Of a DNA stretch of 64,000 nucleotides, positions 26,491-36,907 are shown one piece after another. How positions within the stretch are numbered: position 1 is the first letter of the stretch; each line of letters opens with the position of its first letter. The notes beneath the pieces are model-generated. The model was not told where the DNA came from and ran no database searches. It saw only the letters and a list, made by a program, of their open reading frames with translations. This DNA comes from Chitinophagaceae bacterium (GTDB lineage: Bacteria > Bacteroidota > Bacteroidia > Chitinophagales > UBA10324): positions 620,001 through 684,000 of the forward strand of contig JADJAG010000008.1 of the NCBI GenBank assembly GCA_016704325.1, read 5' to 3'. A program made the position numbers and the translations under genes.

Positions 26491-27909
26491 TTGACGATGA
26501 AAAATTTCATACTTCTCTGCGTCTTGATTGCTCCGTCCTTTTTACTTAGCGCGCAACAGGCTGACAACTGGTACTTCGGTGTATTTGCCGGATTGAATTT
26601 CAGTACTTCCGCGCCTGTAGTACTAACAGATGGACAAGTGAATACTCCTGAAGGATGTGCTGCAGTTTCTGACACGGCAGGTTCACTTCTTTTTTATACA
26701 GATGGTATTACAGTCTGGAACAATCAGCATCTACCAATGCCAAATGGTACCGGATTACTCGCAGGCAGTTCCTGTACACAGGCAGCGCTTATTGCCATGC
26801 AGCCCGGAAGTTCCTCGCTCTATTATGTATTTACACTTGATGAAATTGGAGGCCCTTTTGGATTTCGTTATTCAATTGTTGATATGAGCCTGCAAAGCGG
26901 ATTGGGGGATGTGATTGAAAAAAATATCCTGATTCAGAATTCCCTTACCGAAAAACTTACTGCAGTAACCACTTATGATAACAGCAAGATATGGATCGTT
27001 ACGCATGACTGGGGCTCTAATGGCTTTTACGCGTATCAACTCACCGGCAACGGGTTTGAAATGAATCCGGTAATCAGCAATAGCGGCATAGTTCATACAA
27101 CCACAGCCATTCAAAATACTTACGGACAAATGAAGTTTGCCAGTTGCGGCGGAAGGCTTGCATTGGCTGCAGGCTACCTGGATACCATTGAACTATTTGA
27201 CTTTAATCTTACGACGGGAACAATAAGTAACCCAATGACGATTCCCATGGAAGATCATGTTTACGGACTTGAATTTTCTCCCGACGATTCAAAACTCTAT
27301 GTAACCTGCTACAATCCACTGGGAACTCTGGTGCAATTTGACTTAACACAAGGCAATGTGGAAGCCATCATTAATAGCGCCACTATGCTTAGTAATACCG
27401 AAGATTTATACGGACTTCAGTTAGCTCCTGATGGAAAAATTTATGTAGTGAAATCATACAGCCCAAATCTTGCTGTAATCAATGAACCCAATGTGGCAGG
27501 CAATGACTGCAATTTCGTGGAAAATGGTATAAATCTCGACCCGACTTATTCCGGAGCTTCTGCTGCACTCGGGCTGCCGAATTTTGTACAATCCTATTTT
27601 GATTACGCCCACAAAGGGTGCACATTTCCTACAACAACTTATGAAATGAATACAATGGATGAAATCAGTTTCTTTCCAAATCCGGCAACAGGTTATGTTT
27701 CTTTCAGCACAACTGCTCTCAAAGGAAAACCCGTTGAGATTTATGTTTCAGACTTAGCAGGAAAATCATGTATTCACTATAAAATGGATACCTATGATGA
27801 AAGTATCAGCATTGATCTGAGTACGGTGCAACAGGGCATTTACATCATCCGGGTTAATCAAGGTGAAATGGTTATAGCAAGAGAAATGTTGGTTAATACT
27901 CGTCCGTAA
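26491..27909 (+). CDS. Secreted beta-propeller-like protein with T9SS sorting domain
   Basis: The 472-residue protein has a signal peptide (ends LLSAQ). The body is of a Bacteroidota type recognised by NWYFGVFAGLNF, EGCAAVSDTAGSLLFYTDGITVWN, MPNGTGL and YYVFTLDE, then WD40/SMP-30-like blades (YGLEFSPDDSKLYVTCYNP, YGLQLAPDGKIYVVKSY). The last ~80 residues are a T9SS type A domain (FFPNPATGYVSF ... GIYIIRV). The function is unknown. The gene converges on the 904-residue PPC protein gene. Confidence 0.87.
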   Translation: MTMKNFILLCVLIAPSFLLSAQQADNWYFGVFAGLNFSTSAPVVLTDGQVNTPEGCAAVSDTAGSLLFYTDGITVWNNQHLPMPNGTGLLAGSSCTQAALIAMQPGSSSLYYVFTLDEIGGPFGFRYSIVDMSLQSGLGDVIEKNILIQNSLTEKLTAVTTYDNSKIWIVTHDWGSNGFYAYQLTGNGFEMNPVISNSGIVHTTTAIQNTYGQMKFASCGGRLALAAGYLDTIELFDFNLTTGTISNPMTIPMEDHVYGLEFSPDDSKLYVTCYNPLGTLVQFDLTQGNVEAIINSATMLSNTEDLYGLQLAPDGKIYVVKSYSPNLAVINEPNVAGNDCNFVENGINLDPTYSGASAALGLPNFVQSYFDYAHKGCTFPTTTYEMNTMDEISFFPNPATGYVSFSTTALKGKPVEIYVSDLAGKSCIHYKMDTYDESISIDLSTVQQGIYIIRVNQGEMVIAREMLVNTRP

Positions 27910-27913
27910 ATCA

Positions 27914-27947
27914 CAAAAAAAGAGCTGCTCCTTCCGGAACAGCTCTT
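27914..27947 (-). terminator. Terminator between converging T9SS genes
   Basis: AAGAGCTG/CAGCTCTT with a GGAA/TTCC extension forms the stem. On the - strand it is followed by seven T, so it chiefly ends the 27969-30683 gene. Confidence 0.88.
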
Positions 27948-27968
27948 CATTCAAAACTAAACTTTTTC

Positions 27969-30683
27969 TTACTGCTTAACGATCTTAATGGTCTGATCTG
28001 CATTCCCGCCTGTCACCCGAACATAATAGATTCCGGGAGCAAGGGTTACCAGATTCAACTCACGGCTATATTCACCTTCTTCAGACTGTATCGTCCAGGT
28101 TTCTATTGAACGGCCAACTGCATCAAAAAACTTGAAGGTTAGTGCACCTTCATAATTACTGGTGTAGCTGATCGTTGCCATTTCATTGGCAGGATTTGGG
28201 AATACTGCAAGAGCTGCTATAGCTGTTGTTTCAACGTCTCCAAGTTTCAACGGTTTGGTGGTAAAAGACACTATGCCTGAATAACTGCCGGTAGCTTTCT
28301 CTCCTGCTGTATCTACTACATGCGCCACCATCCATTCATAGGTGGTAGATGCTGTTAACCCGCTTATGGTGTAAGCTGAATTATTGTTCGCTGTTTCCTT
28401 CTTAGTCCAGGAAGTGGTTCCCTGTACCCTGTAGTAAACACTGTCATAGTCAATACATGCAAGGGTATCCCAGTTCAGCTGCGCTTTGTTGGTTTTAATC
28501 TTAGTGGTAGACAACCCTGACGGCACTGGTACAATTGTAGTCGTCACACTGGTTCCTTTGCCCTGGCCGGTTGCGCCATCTCCATAAACCGTTGCATAGT
28601 AGTTACCCGGTAAGAGCGTGTCAAGCGTAAATGGATTTGAATTTTTTACTATAAATGCATTGCCATATTTTTTTCCATTACGGAAGAGCTGAACGGTATA
28701 TGGTTTTTCGCTCTTCGTACACTTGTACTCCAAAGTACCATCGCTGCAATCAGTTCCCGCTGCTGATGAAAGCAAAGTGATCTTTGCTTTTTCTTTCTGC
28801 GTGAAAGTAGCTGTAAGATTATACGCAGCAAATTCAGTAGCATAATAAGTGATCACCTGAACATAATAATACTGCTTATCAAGTCCGGTTAAATTTGCGG
28901 TAACATTTCCTGAAGAATTATATTGATTGAAAATCGGTGCCGCTGCAGTATCAGCATAGATCTTTAGGTATACATATTGAAGTCCGCAACATAATCTTGC
29001 TTCCCAGTTTAGGGCAACAGTTAAGTCACTGTTTCCGGTATAATTAATTTTCCACCAGTCGCTTGCATCTTGTAATCCGCCGTTAAACCGGAAGCCTACG
29101 TGACCTTCCACTGCAATATTAGCCGGCAAAGTAGCTGCCTTTTTAGGTTCTTCATTGCTAATTCCATCATTATCATTTATGTAAGTGTTCACCACATTTG
29201 TAATAGTGTATGGAGCATACTTATAGTTGTAATAGCAATATACACTTACATAGTAGGTTCCGGCAGCCAGTCCATCTTTACTGGTAAGTGTATTGGTGCT
29301 GGAATAATGATTTGCTAAAATTGTTGTACCATCTTCATCATAAAGGGTGGCATAAACATACTCACCAATTTCAGGAGTAAGCGTAATTACGATTTGACCG
29401 TCATTGGAAGTTACAATTTCATACCAATCAGCAGTATCGCGTTCCAGATCGTAATAATAGCCCACATGTCCGGTCATCGTTGAATTTTCAGCAAAGACTA
29501 TTGCTGTTCCCTTTGAATTGTTCGGCTCCACATCATTTGCTACCGGTGCAAGTGTAAGTGTATCGGAGATGGTGTAATCTGCCCATTTATAATTGTAGTA
29601 ACAATACATCCTCAGGTAATAGGTGCCGGCAGTAAGTCCATAAGAATTTAGTGCAAGGGTTCCACTTGTATAGTTTGAACTAATTACAGTGGTGCCATTC
29701 TTATCATAAAGTGTACAATAAACATACTCTCCATTTTCTGATTTAATCGTGAGTTCCAGGTCCCCGTCAAGATCCGTAGTAACCTTGAACCAATCAGAAG
29801 TATCTCTTACGCCATTGTAGTAATAGCCAACCTGTCCCGTTCTCGCATTATTTAATGGTAAGTTTTTTGCCTGTGCTTTCGTGTTGTTAGGTTCTGTATC
29901 ATTCGCAACCGGAGGCACATTAAATACACTGGTGAGGGTGTACGGAGCAAATCCGTCAGAGTAGAAACCATATACCTTGACATAGTAAACTCCCGCAGCA
30001 AGTCCATCAGTTACATGGGTGGAAGTTCCGGAAGTATAATTTGATTTCAAAACGGTGGTACCATTTCCATCATACAAAACCCAGTACAAATACTGACCAT
30101 TACCTGAAGCCATGGTTAGCTCCAGTTCTCCGTTACCGGTGGTTACGATCGACCACCAATCGGTAGTGTCGCGCACCCCATCATAATAATAGCCAATGTG
30201 ACCGGTGCTGCTGCCATTCAGCGGAAAGGTATTAGCCTGTGTATACAAACCATTGGGTTCTGCATCAACTGCCAGCGGAGCGACATTCAACGCATTGGCA
30301 ATTGTATAGGCCGGCATCTGCCCAGCCGTGTAAGCATAAATGTAAATATAGTAGGTGCCGGGAGCCAGTCCATCCTCGTCAATCGTTTTTGTTCCATTGG
30401 TATAATCGCTCACCAGTAATGTGGTTGCATTATTATCATATAATTGAAAATAACAAAACAATGAATTGGATACCGTAAGCGTAATATCAAGTTCTCCGTC
30501 TACATTGGTAGTTACCTTCCACCAGTCTACATCACCCGGGACACCGATGGCACCGGTATTACTGGAATTAAGATTGAGTTTGTCAGCATCACCTCTGACA
30601 TCATTGGGTTCCGATTCAGCAGCTAAAAGTTGAATGGAGGTGAGAAGCAGCAGCAAGCAACATAAAAGTAGTGTCTTTTTCAT
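27969..30683 (-). CDS. Secreted PPC-repeat protein A with FN3 and T9SS sorting domain
   Basis: The 904-residue protein has a signal peptide (ends QLLAAE). Five pre-peptidase C-terminal (PPC)-like beta-domains of about 115 residues follow, each with SEPN/EPNxxxxxA at its start, DWW(K/S) in the middle and AGTYYxxxYxY near its end. Then come an Ig-like region (~650-720), an FN3 domain (~725-815) and a T9SS type A domain (FPNPANEMATISY ... GIYYVRVTGG ... IKIVKQ). It is likely surface-exposed and could be an adhesin-like scaffold, but no enzymatic domain is seen. A paralogue of the same length follows upstream at 31279-33993. Confidence 0.88.
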   Translation of the reverse strand: MKKTLLLCCLLLLLTSIQLLAAESEPNDVRGDADKLNLNSSNTGAIGVPGDVDWWKVTTNVDGELDITLTVSNSLFCYFQLYDNNATTLLVSDYTNGTKTIDEDGLAPGTYYIYIYAYTAGQMPAYTIANALNVAPLAVDAEPNGLYTQANTFPLNGSSTGHIGYYYDGVRDTTDWWSIVTTGNGELELTMASGNGQYLYWVLYDGNGTTVLKSNYTSGTSTHVTDGLAAGVYYVKVYGFYSDGFAPYTLTSVFNVPPVANDTEPNNTKAQAKNLPLNNARTGQVGYYYNGVRDTSDWFKVTTDLDGDLELTIKSENGEYVYCTLYDKNGTTVISSNYTSGTLALNSYGLTAGTYYLRMYCYYNYKWADYTISDTLTLAPVANDVEPNNSKGTAIVFAENSTMTGHVGYYYDLERDTADWYEIVTSNDGQIVITLTPEIGEYVYATLYDEDGTTILANHYSSTNTLTSKDGLAAGTYYVSVYCYYNYKYAPYTITNVVNTYINDNDGISNEEPKKAATLPANIAVEGHVGFRFNGGLQDASDWWKINYTGNSDLTVALNWEARLCCGLQYVYLKIYADTAAAPIFNQYNSSGNVTANLTGLDKQYYYVQVITYYATEFAAYNLTATFTQKEKAKITLLSSAAGTDCSDGTLEYKCTKSEKPYTVQLFRNGKKYGNAFIVKNSNPFTLDTLLPGNYYATVYGDGATGQGKGTSVTTTIVPVPSGLSTTKIKTNKAQLNWDTLACIDYDSVYYRVQGTTSWTKKETANNNSAYTISGLTASTTYEWMVAHVVDTAGEKATGSYSGIVSFTTKPLKLGDVETTAIAALAVFPNPANEMATISYTSNYEGALTFKFFDAVGRSIETWTIQSEEGEYSRELNLVTLAPGIYYVRVTGGNADQTIKIVKQ

Positions 30684-30773
30684 AGTATTGATTTTATTAA
30701 AACGTTAAAATTAAAAGAATGATCAAACGAAGTTAATATAAACATTTGTAACACTCCATATATGACTTAACCC
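30684..30773. other. Promoter-side gap of PPC gene A
   Basis: Ninety bases of AT-rich sequence hold no gene. The last 8 bases (30766-30773, CTTAACCC) are the left target duplication of the following element. Confidence 0.4.
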
Positions 30774-30961
30774 GGGGTACGACAATTCGTTCATCTTGTC
30801 AAGCAATGATTGGTGGGTTAAATGGCTAAATGGTTAAATAGCTGCAGCGAAGCCGATTACTTGCCATTCTGTAATCACTACGCTACTCACTTACTCAAAT
30901 ACTTAATACTCAATACTCAATTTCAGCACCCAATAATCAATATCCAATTTGACGTACACCC
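30774..30961 (+). mobile_element. MITE family 2, full copy (188 bp)
   Basis: The ends are GGGGTACGACAATTCG (left, one T lost relative to GGGTGTACGAC) and CCAATTTGACGTACACCC (right). The flanks CTTAACCC (30766-30773) and CTTAACCT (30962-30969) are a probable 8-bp target duplication. The interior contains short TTAAATGG and ATACTCA units. An inverted copy sits at 43761-43944 and shares the whole interior. The type of ends and 8-bp duplication resemble IS1595-like elements, which is a guess. Confidence 0.85.
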
Positions 30962-30969
30962 CTTAACCT

Positions 30970-31225
30970 CAGTTCTCTCGGTAACAATAAAATTAACAGA
31001 TTCAGTCGACAGAATCAATACCACAATCAGGTGACAGGAGATAGACAAAATAATCTTCTTATTGATTCTTTATCCTTTTAGCTGATTCAGAACTGAAAGC
31101 CAATCCTGTGGTTATTTGATCAACCATAGAATGCCCATAATATAAGCGTTCAAGAGTCAATCAACTGGTGATTTTTTATCAAAAATGAAAAAATTAAAAC
31201 CAGGAACTAATAACCGGATGGTATG
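30970..31225. other. Non-coding gap between the PPC paralogues
   Basis: No gene is seen. The gap holds AT-rich sequence up to the terminator of the 31279-33993 gene. Confidence 0.4.
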
Positions 31226-31260
31226 AAAAAAAAAGCTGTCCCATTCCGAGACAGCTTTTA
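31226..31260 (-). terminator. Terminator of PPC gene B
   Basis: AAAGCTGTC and its complement GACAGCTTT form a stem, followed on the - strand by nine T. It is similar in sequence to the terminator of the paralogue at 27914. Confidence 0.9.
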
Positions 31261-31278
31261 GATTCATTGATCAAATGC

Positions 31279-33993
31279 TTACTGCTTAACGATCTTAATG
31301 GTCTGATCTGCATTTCCGCCCGTCACCCGAACATAATAGATTCCGGGAGCAAGGTTTACCAGATTCAATTCACGGGTATATTCACCTTCTTCAGACTGTA
31401 TCGTCCAGGTTTCTATTGAACGGCCAACTGCATCAAAAAACTTAAAGGTTAGTGCACCTTCATAATTACTGGTGTAGGTGATCGTTGCCATTTCACTGGC
31501 AGGATTGGGGAATACTGCAAGAGCTGCTATGGCAGCTGTTTCCACTTCACCTAGCTTCAATGGTTTTGTAGTAAAGGAAACGATGCCTGAATAACTACCG
31601 GTAGCCTTCTCTCCTGCTGTATCTACTACATGTGCCACCATCCATTCATAGGTGGTAGATGCTGTTAACCCGCTTATGGTGTAAGCAGAGTTATTGTTCG
31701 CCGTTTCCTTTTTTGTCCAGGGAGTGGTACCCTGCACCCTGTAGTAAACACTGTCATAGTCAATGCATGCCAGCGTATCCCAGTTCAACTGCGCTTTGTT
31801 GCTTTTAATCTTCGTGGTAGACAACCCTGACGGCACAGGTACAATCGTAGTCGTCACACTGGTTCCCTTTCCTTGTCCTGTTGCACCATCTCCATAAACC
31901 GTTGCATAGTAGTTACCTGGCAAAAGCGTGTCAAGTGTAAATGGAGAAGAATTTTTTACAATAAAAGCATTTCCATATTTCTTTCCATTACGGAAGAGCT
32001 GAACGGTATATGGTTTTTCGCTCTTCGTACACTTGTACTCTAAAGTACCATCGCTGCAATCAGTTCCTGCTGCTGAAGACAGCAAGGTGATCTTTGCTTT
32101 TTCCTTTTGGGTGAAAGTCGGGGTCAGATTATAGGCGGCCCATTCCGTACTATAAAATGTAATCACCTGTACATAGTAATACTGCTTATCAAGTCCGGTT
32201 AAGTTCGCGGTTAATGTTCCGGTGTTGTTGTATGTGTTAAATATAGGAGATGCTGCAGTATCTGCATAAATTTTTAAATAAACATACTGATTGCCACAGC
32301 AAATGCGCGGTTCCCAGGTAAGCGTCACCGTCATGTCGCTGTTGCCGGTGTAATTTATTTTCCACCAGTCGCGCACATCCCTTAATCCGCCATTGAATCT
32401 GAATCCAACATGTCCCGGAGTTGCTTCATTGGCATTGAGTGTAGCGGCATCCTTAGGATCATCATTATCCCTTCCATCATTTGCATTCAGATAAGTAGAT
32501 AACTCATTTGTAAGTGTATAAGGAACAAAACCGGTGCTATAAAATGTGAAAACCTTTACAAAATAGCGCCCCGCTGCCAATCCATCAGTATTATGCGTGC
32601 TTGTTCCATTGGTATAGTCAGATTTCAATAAGGTAATTCCATCATCGTCATACAATTGCCAGTAGATGTATTGTCCATTCTCTGAAGTCATAGTTAAGCC
32701 AATCTGACCATCTTCTGTGGTATTGATTTCAAACCAATCTTCCTCATCTCTTTCCAGGTCATAATAGTATCCGGCATGACCGGTAACTGTACTGCCTGTT
32801 GCAAAGGTCTGTGCCTGAGCTTTGCCATTGTTGGGTTCGAGATCATTCGGTACCGGTGCCACAAAAAAACTATCGGTGAGGGTGTAAGGGATAAAACCAG
32901 TACTGTAGAATGGATACACCTTTACATAATAAGTACCTGCTGCCAGTCCATCTTCAAAATAAGACTCCGTTACATTCGTATAATTATTATTTAAAGAAGT
33001 CACTCCATCTTTATCAAATAACTGCCAGTAAACATACTGGCCGTTTTCAGAAGCCATGGTAAGTTTAACTTTCCCATCTTCGGTTGTAGTAAATTTATAC
33101 CAATCTGATTCATCTCTTGCATTATTGTAATAATAACCTACGTTGCCGGTTTTTGAGCTATTCAATGGAATATTTTTCGCCTGACTCTTAGAATTATTTG
33201 GTTCGCTGTCACTTGCAACCGGTGGTGCCGTGTATAAACTTGTGAGGGTATAAGGACTATATCCGGTAGAATAGAAAGTATAAACCTTCAAAAAATAAGT
33301 TCCGGCTGCCAGGCCATCTACATTATAAGTTTCAACCACATTAGTATAATCTGATTTCAACAGCGTGACGCCATCGTTATCATAAAGCTGATAATAGAGA
33401 TACTCTCCATTCTCAGAATCCATGGTAATGGATAGCATTCCATTACCTGTCGTGGTAACACTCCACCAATCTGTTGTATCCTTCGCAAGGTTGTAGTAAT
33501 ATCCAATATGTCCTGTCGCACTACCATTAATTGAAAGAACATTTGCCTGAGTATACGACCCATTAGGCTCAACATCGTTCGTTAGTGGTGCCGGAGTTAA
33601 TGTATTCGAAACTGTATACACCGGAAGCTGTCCGGCTGTGAATGCGTAAATATAGATGTAATAGGTGCCAGGTAACAATCCATCCACACCATCGGTTTCT
33701 GTACCGTTCGTGTAATTACTAAATAACAAGGTAGTTGCATCATTATCATACAATTTGTAATAACAATACAAGCCGTTCGAAACAGCAAGCGTAATATCAA
33801 GTTTGCCATCAGCATTTGTGGTAACCTTCCACCAATCAACATCATTCGGCACACCCATAGCACCGGTATTACTGCCGTTTAGGGCAAGATTGTCAGCATC
33901 ACCTCTTACATCGTTAGGTTCTGATTCTGCTGCATAAAGCCAACCGGAGGCGACCAGAAGGTATGCAAATAATGCAAGTAAAATCCTTTTCAT
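31279..33993 (-). CDS. Secreted PPC-repeat protein B, tandem paralogue, with T9SS sorting domain
   Basis: The 904-residue protein is a paralogue of the preceding gene, with the same order of domains: signal peptide (ends GWLYAAE), five PPC-like domains, Ig-like, FN3 and T9SS type A. The C-terminal ~280 residues (from FTQKEKAKITLLSSAAG onward) are nearly identical between the two, while the PPC repeats differ more. The start at 33993 (MKRILLALF) is chosen over an in-frame ATG 17 codons upstream because it gives a proper signal peptide and the same length as the paralogue. Confidence 0.88.
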   Translation of the reverse strand: MKRILLALFAYLLVASGWLYAAESEPNDVRGDADNLALNGSNTGAMGVPNDVDWWKVTTNADGKLDITLAVSNGLYCYYKLYDNDATTLLFSNYTNGTETDGVDGLLPGTYYIYIYAFTAGQLPVYTVSNTLTPAPLTNDVEPNGSYTQANVLSINGSATGHIGYYYNLAKDTTDWWSVTTTGNGMLSITMDSENGEYLYYQLYDNDGVTLLKSDYTNVVETYNVDGLAAGTYFLKVYTFYSTGYSPYTLTSLYTAPPVASDSEPNNSKSQAKNIPLNSSKTGNVGYYYNNARDESDWYKFTTTEDGKVKLTMASENGQYVYWQLFDKDGVTSLNNNYTNVTESYFEDGLAAGTYYVKVYPFYSTGFIPYTLTDSFFVAPVPNDLEPNNGKAQAQTFATGSTVTGHAGYYYDLERDEEDWFEINTTEDGQIGLTMTSENGQYIYWQLYDDDGITLLKSDYTNGTSTHNTDGLAAGRYFVKVFTFYSTGFVPYTLTNELSTYLNANDGRDNDDPKDAATLNANEATPGHVGFRFNGGLRDVRDWWKINYTGNSDMTVTLTWEPRICCGNQYVYLKIYADTAASPIFNTYNNTGTLTANLTGLDKQYYYVQVITFYSTEWAAYNLTPTFTQKEKAKITLLSSAAGTDCSDGTLEYKCTKSEKPYTVQLFRNGKKYGNAFIVKNSSPFTLDTLLPGNYYATVYGDGATGQGKGTSVTTTIVPVPSGLSTTKIKSNKAQLNWDTLACIDYDSVYYRVQGTTPWTKKETANNNSAYTISGLTASTTYEWMVAHVVDTAGEKATGSYSGIVSFTTKPLKLGEVETAAIAALAVFPNPASEMATITYTSNYEGALTFKFFDAVGRSIETWTIQSEEGEYTRELNLVNLAPGIYYVRVTGGNADQTIKIVKQ

Positions 33994-34242
33994 AATATTT
34001 GATTTTGTTTGAAATGTTTTGAATGAAGTAAAAAATAAAATCAAAAGCAGACTAATGGTTCAACTTCTATTATAAAATTGCGCAAATGGAATACAAAAGT
34101 AACATTCTTGCCATTCTCCAACTATACCACAATCAGGTGATGTAACGGCTATATAGTATGTCAGACTACTCCTTCAAATCTATTGACTACCGGCCTATTG
34201 CATTTCAAAACAAAAACTGCATTAATCTTCTATGACTCGTAT

Positions 34243-34626
34243 TTATTCGTCAATACGGCTTCCCTTAAACGTATAGTTTACCGGATTCTCCACTTTTCTT
34301 GTCCATATGCAGGTTCCTTCAATATGATCATTAATAACTTTTCCTTCCCATGTCATGCTGCCGTTCTTAGCACTTTTAGATATAGATAGGAAAGTAAATG
34401 TCGAATCATTCTTTTGTTTCCATTTATAGGTATCCGGCGTAAATCCATACTTCTCAGCTTCTGAAAATGTCATATTACCATTTTCAAAAGCCAGTGCCTG
34501 TTTAGAATCGTGCTCCTTCCCGAGATATAGTGTTACAGCATATTTTTTGCCGGCCAAAGGATCGGAAACCTGTGCAAACAGGTTAACAGCATTCGTCAGT
34601 AATAGAAGGAAAATCCACATTTTCAT
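34243..34626 (-). CDS. Small secreted protein of unknown function
   Basis: The 127-residue protein has a clear signal peptide (MKMWIFLLLLTNAVNLFAQ). The mature part is beta-rich (ALAFENGNMTFSEAEKYGF, STFTFLSISKSAKNGSMTWEG, GTCIWTRKVENPVNYTFKG), compatible with a small lipocalin-like barrel, but I do not recognise the family. It has no lipobox and no T9SS domain, so it is probably periplasmic. Confidence 0.72.
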   Translation of the reverse strand: MKMWIFLLLLTNAVNLFAQVSDPLAGKKYAVTLYLGKEHDSKQALAFENGNMTFSEAEKYGFTPDTYKWKQKNDSTFTFLSISKSAKNGSMTWEGKVINDHIEGTCIWTRKVENPVNYTFKGSRIDE

Positions 34627-34708
34627 TTCAAATACAGATTTAATTCAAGCAACTAAAATCCAGGTCTACATGCTATTCAATATGACATAGAAAATCACTT
34701 TAATTCAA

Positions 34709-36841
34709 CTATCGCACTACCGTAACATTTCCGGTTCTTGCAACGGCCTCCCCGCTTACAAATGAACCCTTCAGCATATAAACATACACACCAATTGGTT
34801 GAGGTTCGCCTTTGTACTCACCATTCCAGCCGGCCTGTAAATCGTTGCCCTGATAAAAGAAAACTTCTTCCCCCCATCGGTTATAAACAGCAAGCGAATA
34901 ACTGGCTAATAAACTACCGAGTGGATGCAACATATCATTCACCCCATCACTATTTGGAGAAAAAGCTGCCGGTAAAAGCAAAAGGCAATCAGGAGTAATC
35001 AGCACGCTATCCGTTCCCTTGCATCCGAAATTATCAACCACCACAGTATAATAGGTTGTTGTTTCCGGCGCTAAAATCACAATTGATTCTGTAGTCGCTC
35101 CGGTAGACCAAAGGTAAGAGGTACCTTCAGCATCAGCAGACAACTGAAGCGGTTCATTAGGACAAAGCATGGTATCCTCTCTAAGTTTGGGGTCCGGAAC
35201 AAAGTTTACACTGATGCTGATTTCAGATGCTCCTGATCCGCAAAAAGCATCAATTGCATTAATGCTTACTGTATAAATGCCCGGAGCAGTATAATTATGA
35301 GATGGATTTTGAAGGTCAGAAGTAATTCCATCCCCGAAATCCCAGAACCAGGAAGAAGGATTTGCAGAAGAAGCATCTGTAAACTGTACAGGCACACCAA
35401 CGCAATATGGCGGGTCCTGAACACTAAGTCCTGCAATGATATTGGGTTGCACAACTATCTGCTGTGAAAAAGTATCGGTGCAGCTTCCGCTGGCGGAAAC
35501 AATTAATTGTACATTATACGTACCCGCGGGATAGGTATTGGATGGATTTTGTGCTGTGGAAGTAGTTCCGTCACCAAGGTTCCAGAAATAAGATGTTACC
35601 GGACCAACTGAGTTATCCGTAAAAAATACTGTTGCATCTGCACACAGTACTGCCGGCGAAACAGAAAATCCTGCGCTAAACGGCGGTGGGCCAATGGTAT
35701 AGGTATGGGTAATGAAACAACCAATGCTGTTTACAATTATTACGCTATACTGCCCTCCGTTCAAAGCATCTACCTCATCTGCTGTGGCATTGGTCGTCAC
35801 TTGAAGTGTGTCACCATTACTATCGAGCCAAACAAAGGTATTCGGTCCGAAATTGCCGGAAGCTTCAGCAGAAATGGTCCCGTCACCGCTTGTAGGACAG
35901 GAAGGATCAACCTGGCTATAAGTTCCATTTAATGTATCAACTACAATGGTTACTGTATCAGCTACATCAAAACAGGAAGAAACTTTTGCATAGTAGGAAG
36001 TAGTTACATCAGGCGTTACCGTAATGGTAGAACCTGACCCCAGAAAGTTACCCTGGTCATCGTACCATTGTGGCAACCCGGCTGCAAATGGGATAGAAAT
36101 ATAAGGTATGTCACTGATATCATATGAATTACCATTGGGAGTAAATCGCTTCCCTTCGTTGAAAGCCTCCCACTGCTCCGGATAGTTTCTTCCGGGCACC
36201 ACAACAGCAACCGTACCATTCTCATTATGCAATCCCTGTATTGCATTGCCTTCATTCCATTCCTCACAAACAATCTTGTTGCCTATATACATATCGATGA
36301 TGTTTGTAGATTCATACAATATCATCTGGCCGGTAAAGACAAGTGAATTACATATAGTAGAATACATGGGAATATTTGTGAAATTATAAATAAAAAACCT
36401 GTTTGGGGCTTCCCCAAACTTTCCATAGGAAATACACGGATTGGGTATAACAGACGGATCCACATCATGCCATGGACCCATAATAGCATTCATCGGATTC
36501 AATGGTGATGGAATCGCATTAGTAATGGGCCACGGTGAATAATCCAATGCCACAGTAGAATCAAAAGTGATGTAGGCATTGGTCGATAACACACATTTCT
36601 TATAGGTATTGCCGAAAAAAGTAAAATTAAACCCAAGCTCAATTAACTGGCTGTAGGTATCATCTTCAATACTCAGCAGATCCCCATAAAAACTGGAATC
36701 AACAACAGCGGTAAGTTGAACAGGAGTTCCCGGGGCGCATACAGTATCATTGCAACAGGCCTGAATAATTTCCTGCGCCTGCACTTCATAAAAAAAAACT
36801 GTACAGCATATTAACAAATACGAAAGCGTAAATTTTAGCAT
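34709..36841 (-). CDS. Secreted PKD-domain protein with T9SS type B (gliding-motility CHU_C) C-terminus
   Basis: The 710-residue protein has a signal peptide (ends EVQAQ). A beta-rich N-terminal region follows (~30-235; LSIEDDTYSQLIELGFNFTF, a nidogen-like/outer protein pattern). An Ig-like domain, an Ig-like segment (TYSQVDPSCPTSGDGTI), and two PKD domains (~385-465 and ~470-545; each with YFWNLGDGTT or WFWDFGDGIT and NTY/NYTAPGTY) come next. The end is of T9SS type B: LLLPAAFSPNSDGVNDMLHP, SLAVYNRWGEEVF, GWNGEYKGEPQPIGVYVYML. Type B cargo commonly depends on the PorP/SprF-type secretion partners; none is in this window. Confidence 0.9.
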   Translation of the reverse strand: MLKFTLSYLLICCTVFFYEVQAQEIIQACCNDTVCAPGTPVQLTAVVDSSFYGDLLSIEDDTYSQLIELGFNFTFFGNTYKKCVLSTNAYITFDSTVALDYSPWPITNAIPSPLNPMNAIMGPWHDVDPSVIPNPCISYGKFGEAPNRFFIYNFTNIPMYSTICNSLVFTGQMILYESTNIIDMYIGNKIVCEEWNEGNAIQGLHNENGTVAVVVPGRNYPEQWEAFNEGKRFTPNGNSYDISDIPYISIPFAAGLPQWYDDQGNFLGSGSTITVTPDVTTSYYAKVSSCFDVADTVTIVVDTLNGTYSQVDPSCPTSGDGTISAEASGNFGPNTFVWLDSNGDTLQVTTNATADEVDALNGGQYSVIIVNSIGCFITHTYTIGPPPFSAGFSVSPAVLCADATVFFTDNSVGPVTSYFWNLGDGTTSTAQNPSNTYPAGTYNVQLIVSASGSCTDTFSQQIVVQPNIIAGLSVQDPPYCVGVPVQFTDASSANPSSWFWDFGDGITSDLQNPSHNYTAPGIYTVSINAIDAFCGSGASEISISVNFVPDPKLREDTMLCPNEPLQLSADAEGTSYLWSTGATTESIVILAPETTTYYTVVVDNFGCKGTDSVLITPDCLLLLPAAFSPNSDGVNDMLHPLGSLLASYSLAVYNRWGEEVFFYQGNDLQAGWNGEYKGEPQPIGVYVYMLKGSFVSGEAVARTGNVTVVR

Positions 36842-36907
36842 GGGAAAGTTGTTGGCAAGCGTTAAAGTTAAAGATTTTCAATTCACAATAGCAATGTTTG
36901 ATTTCTG

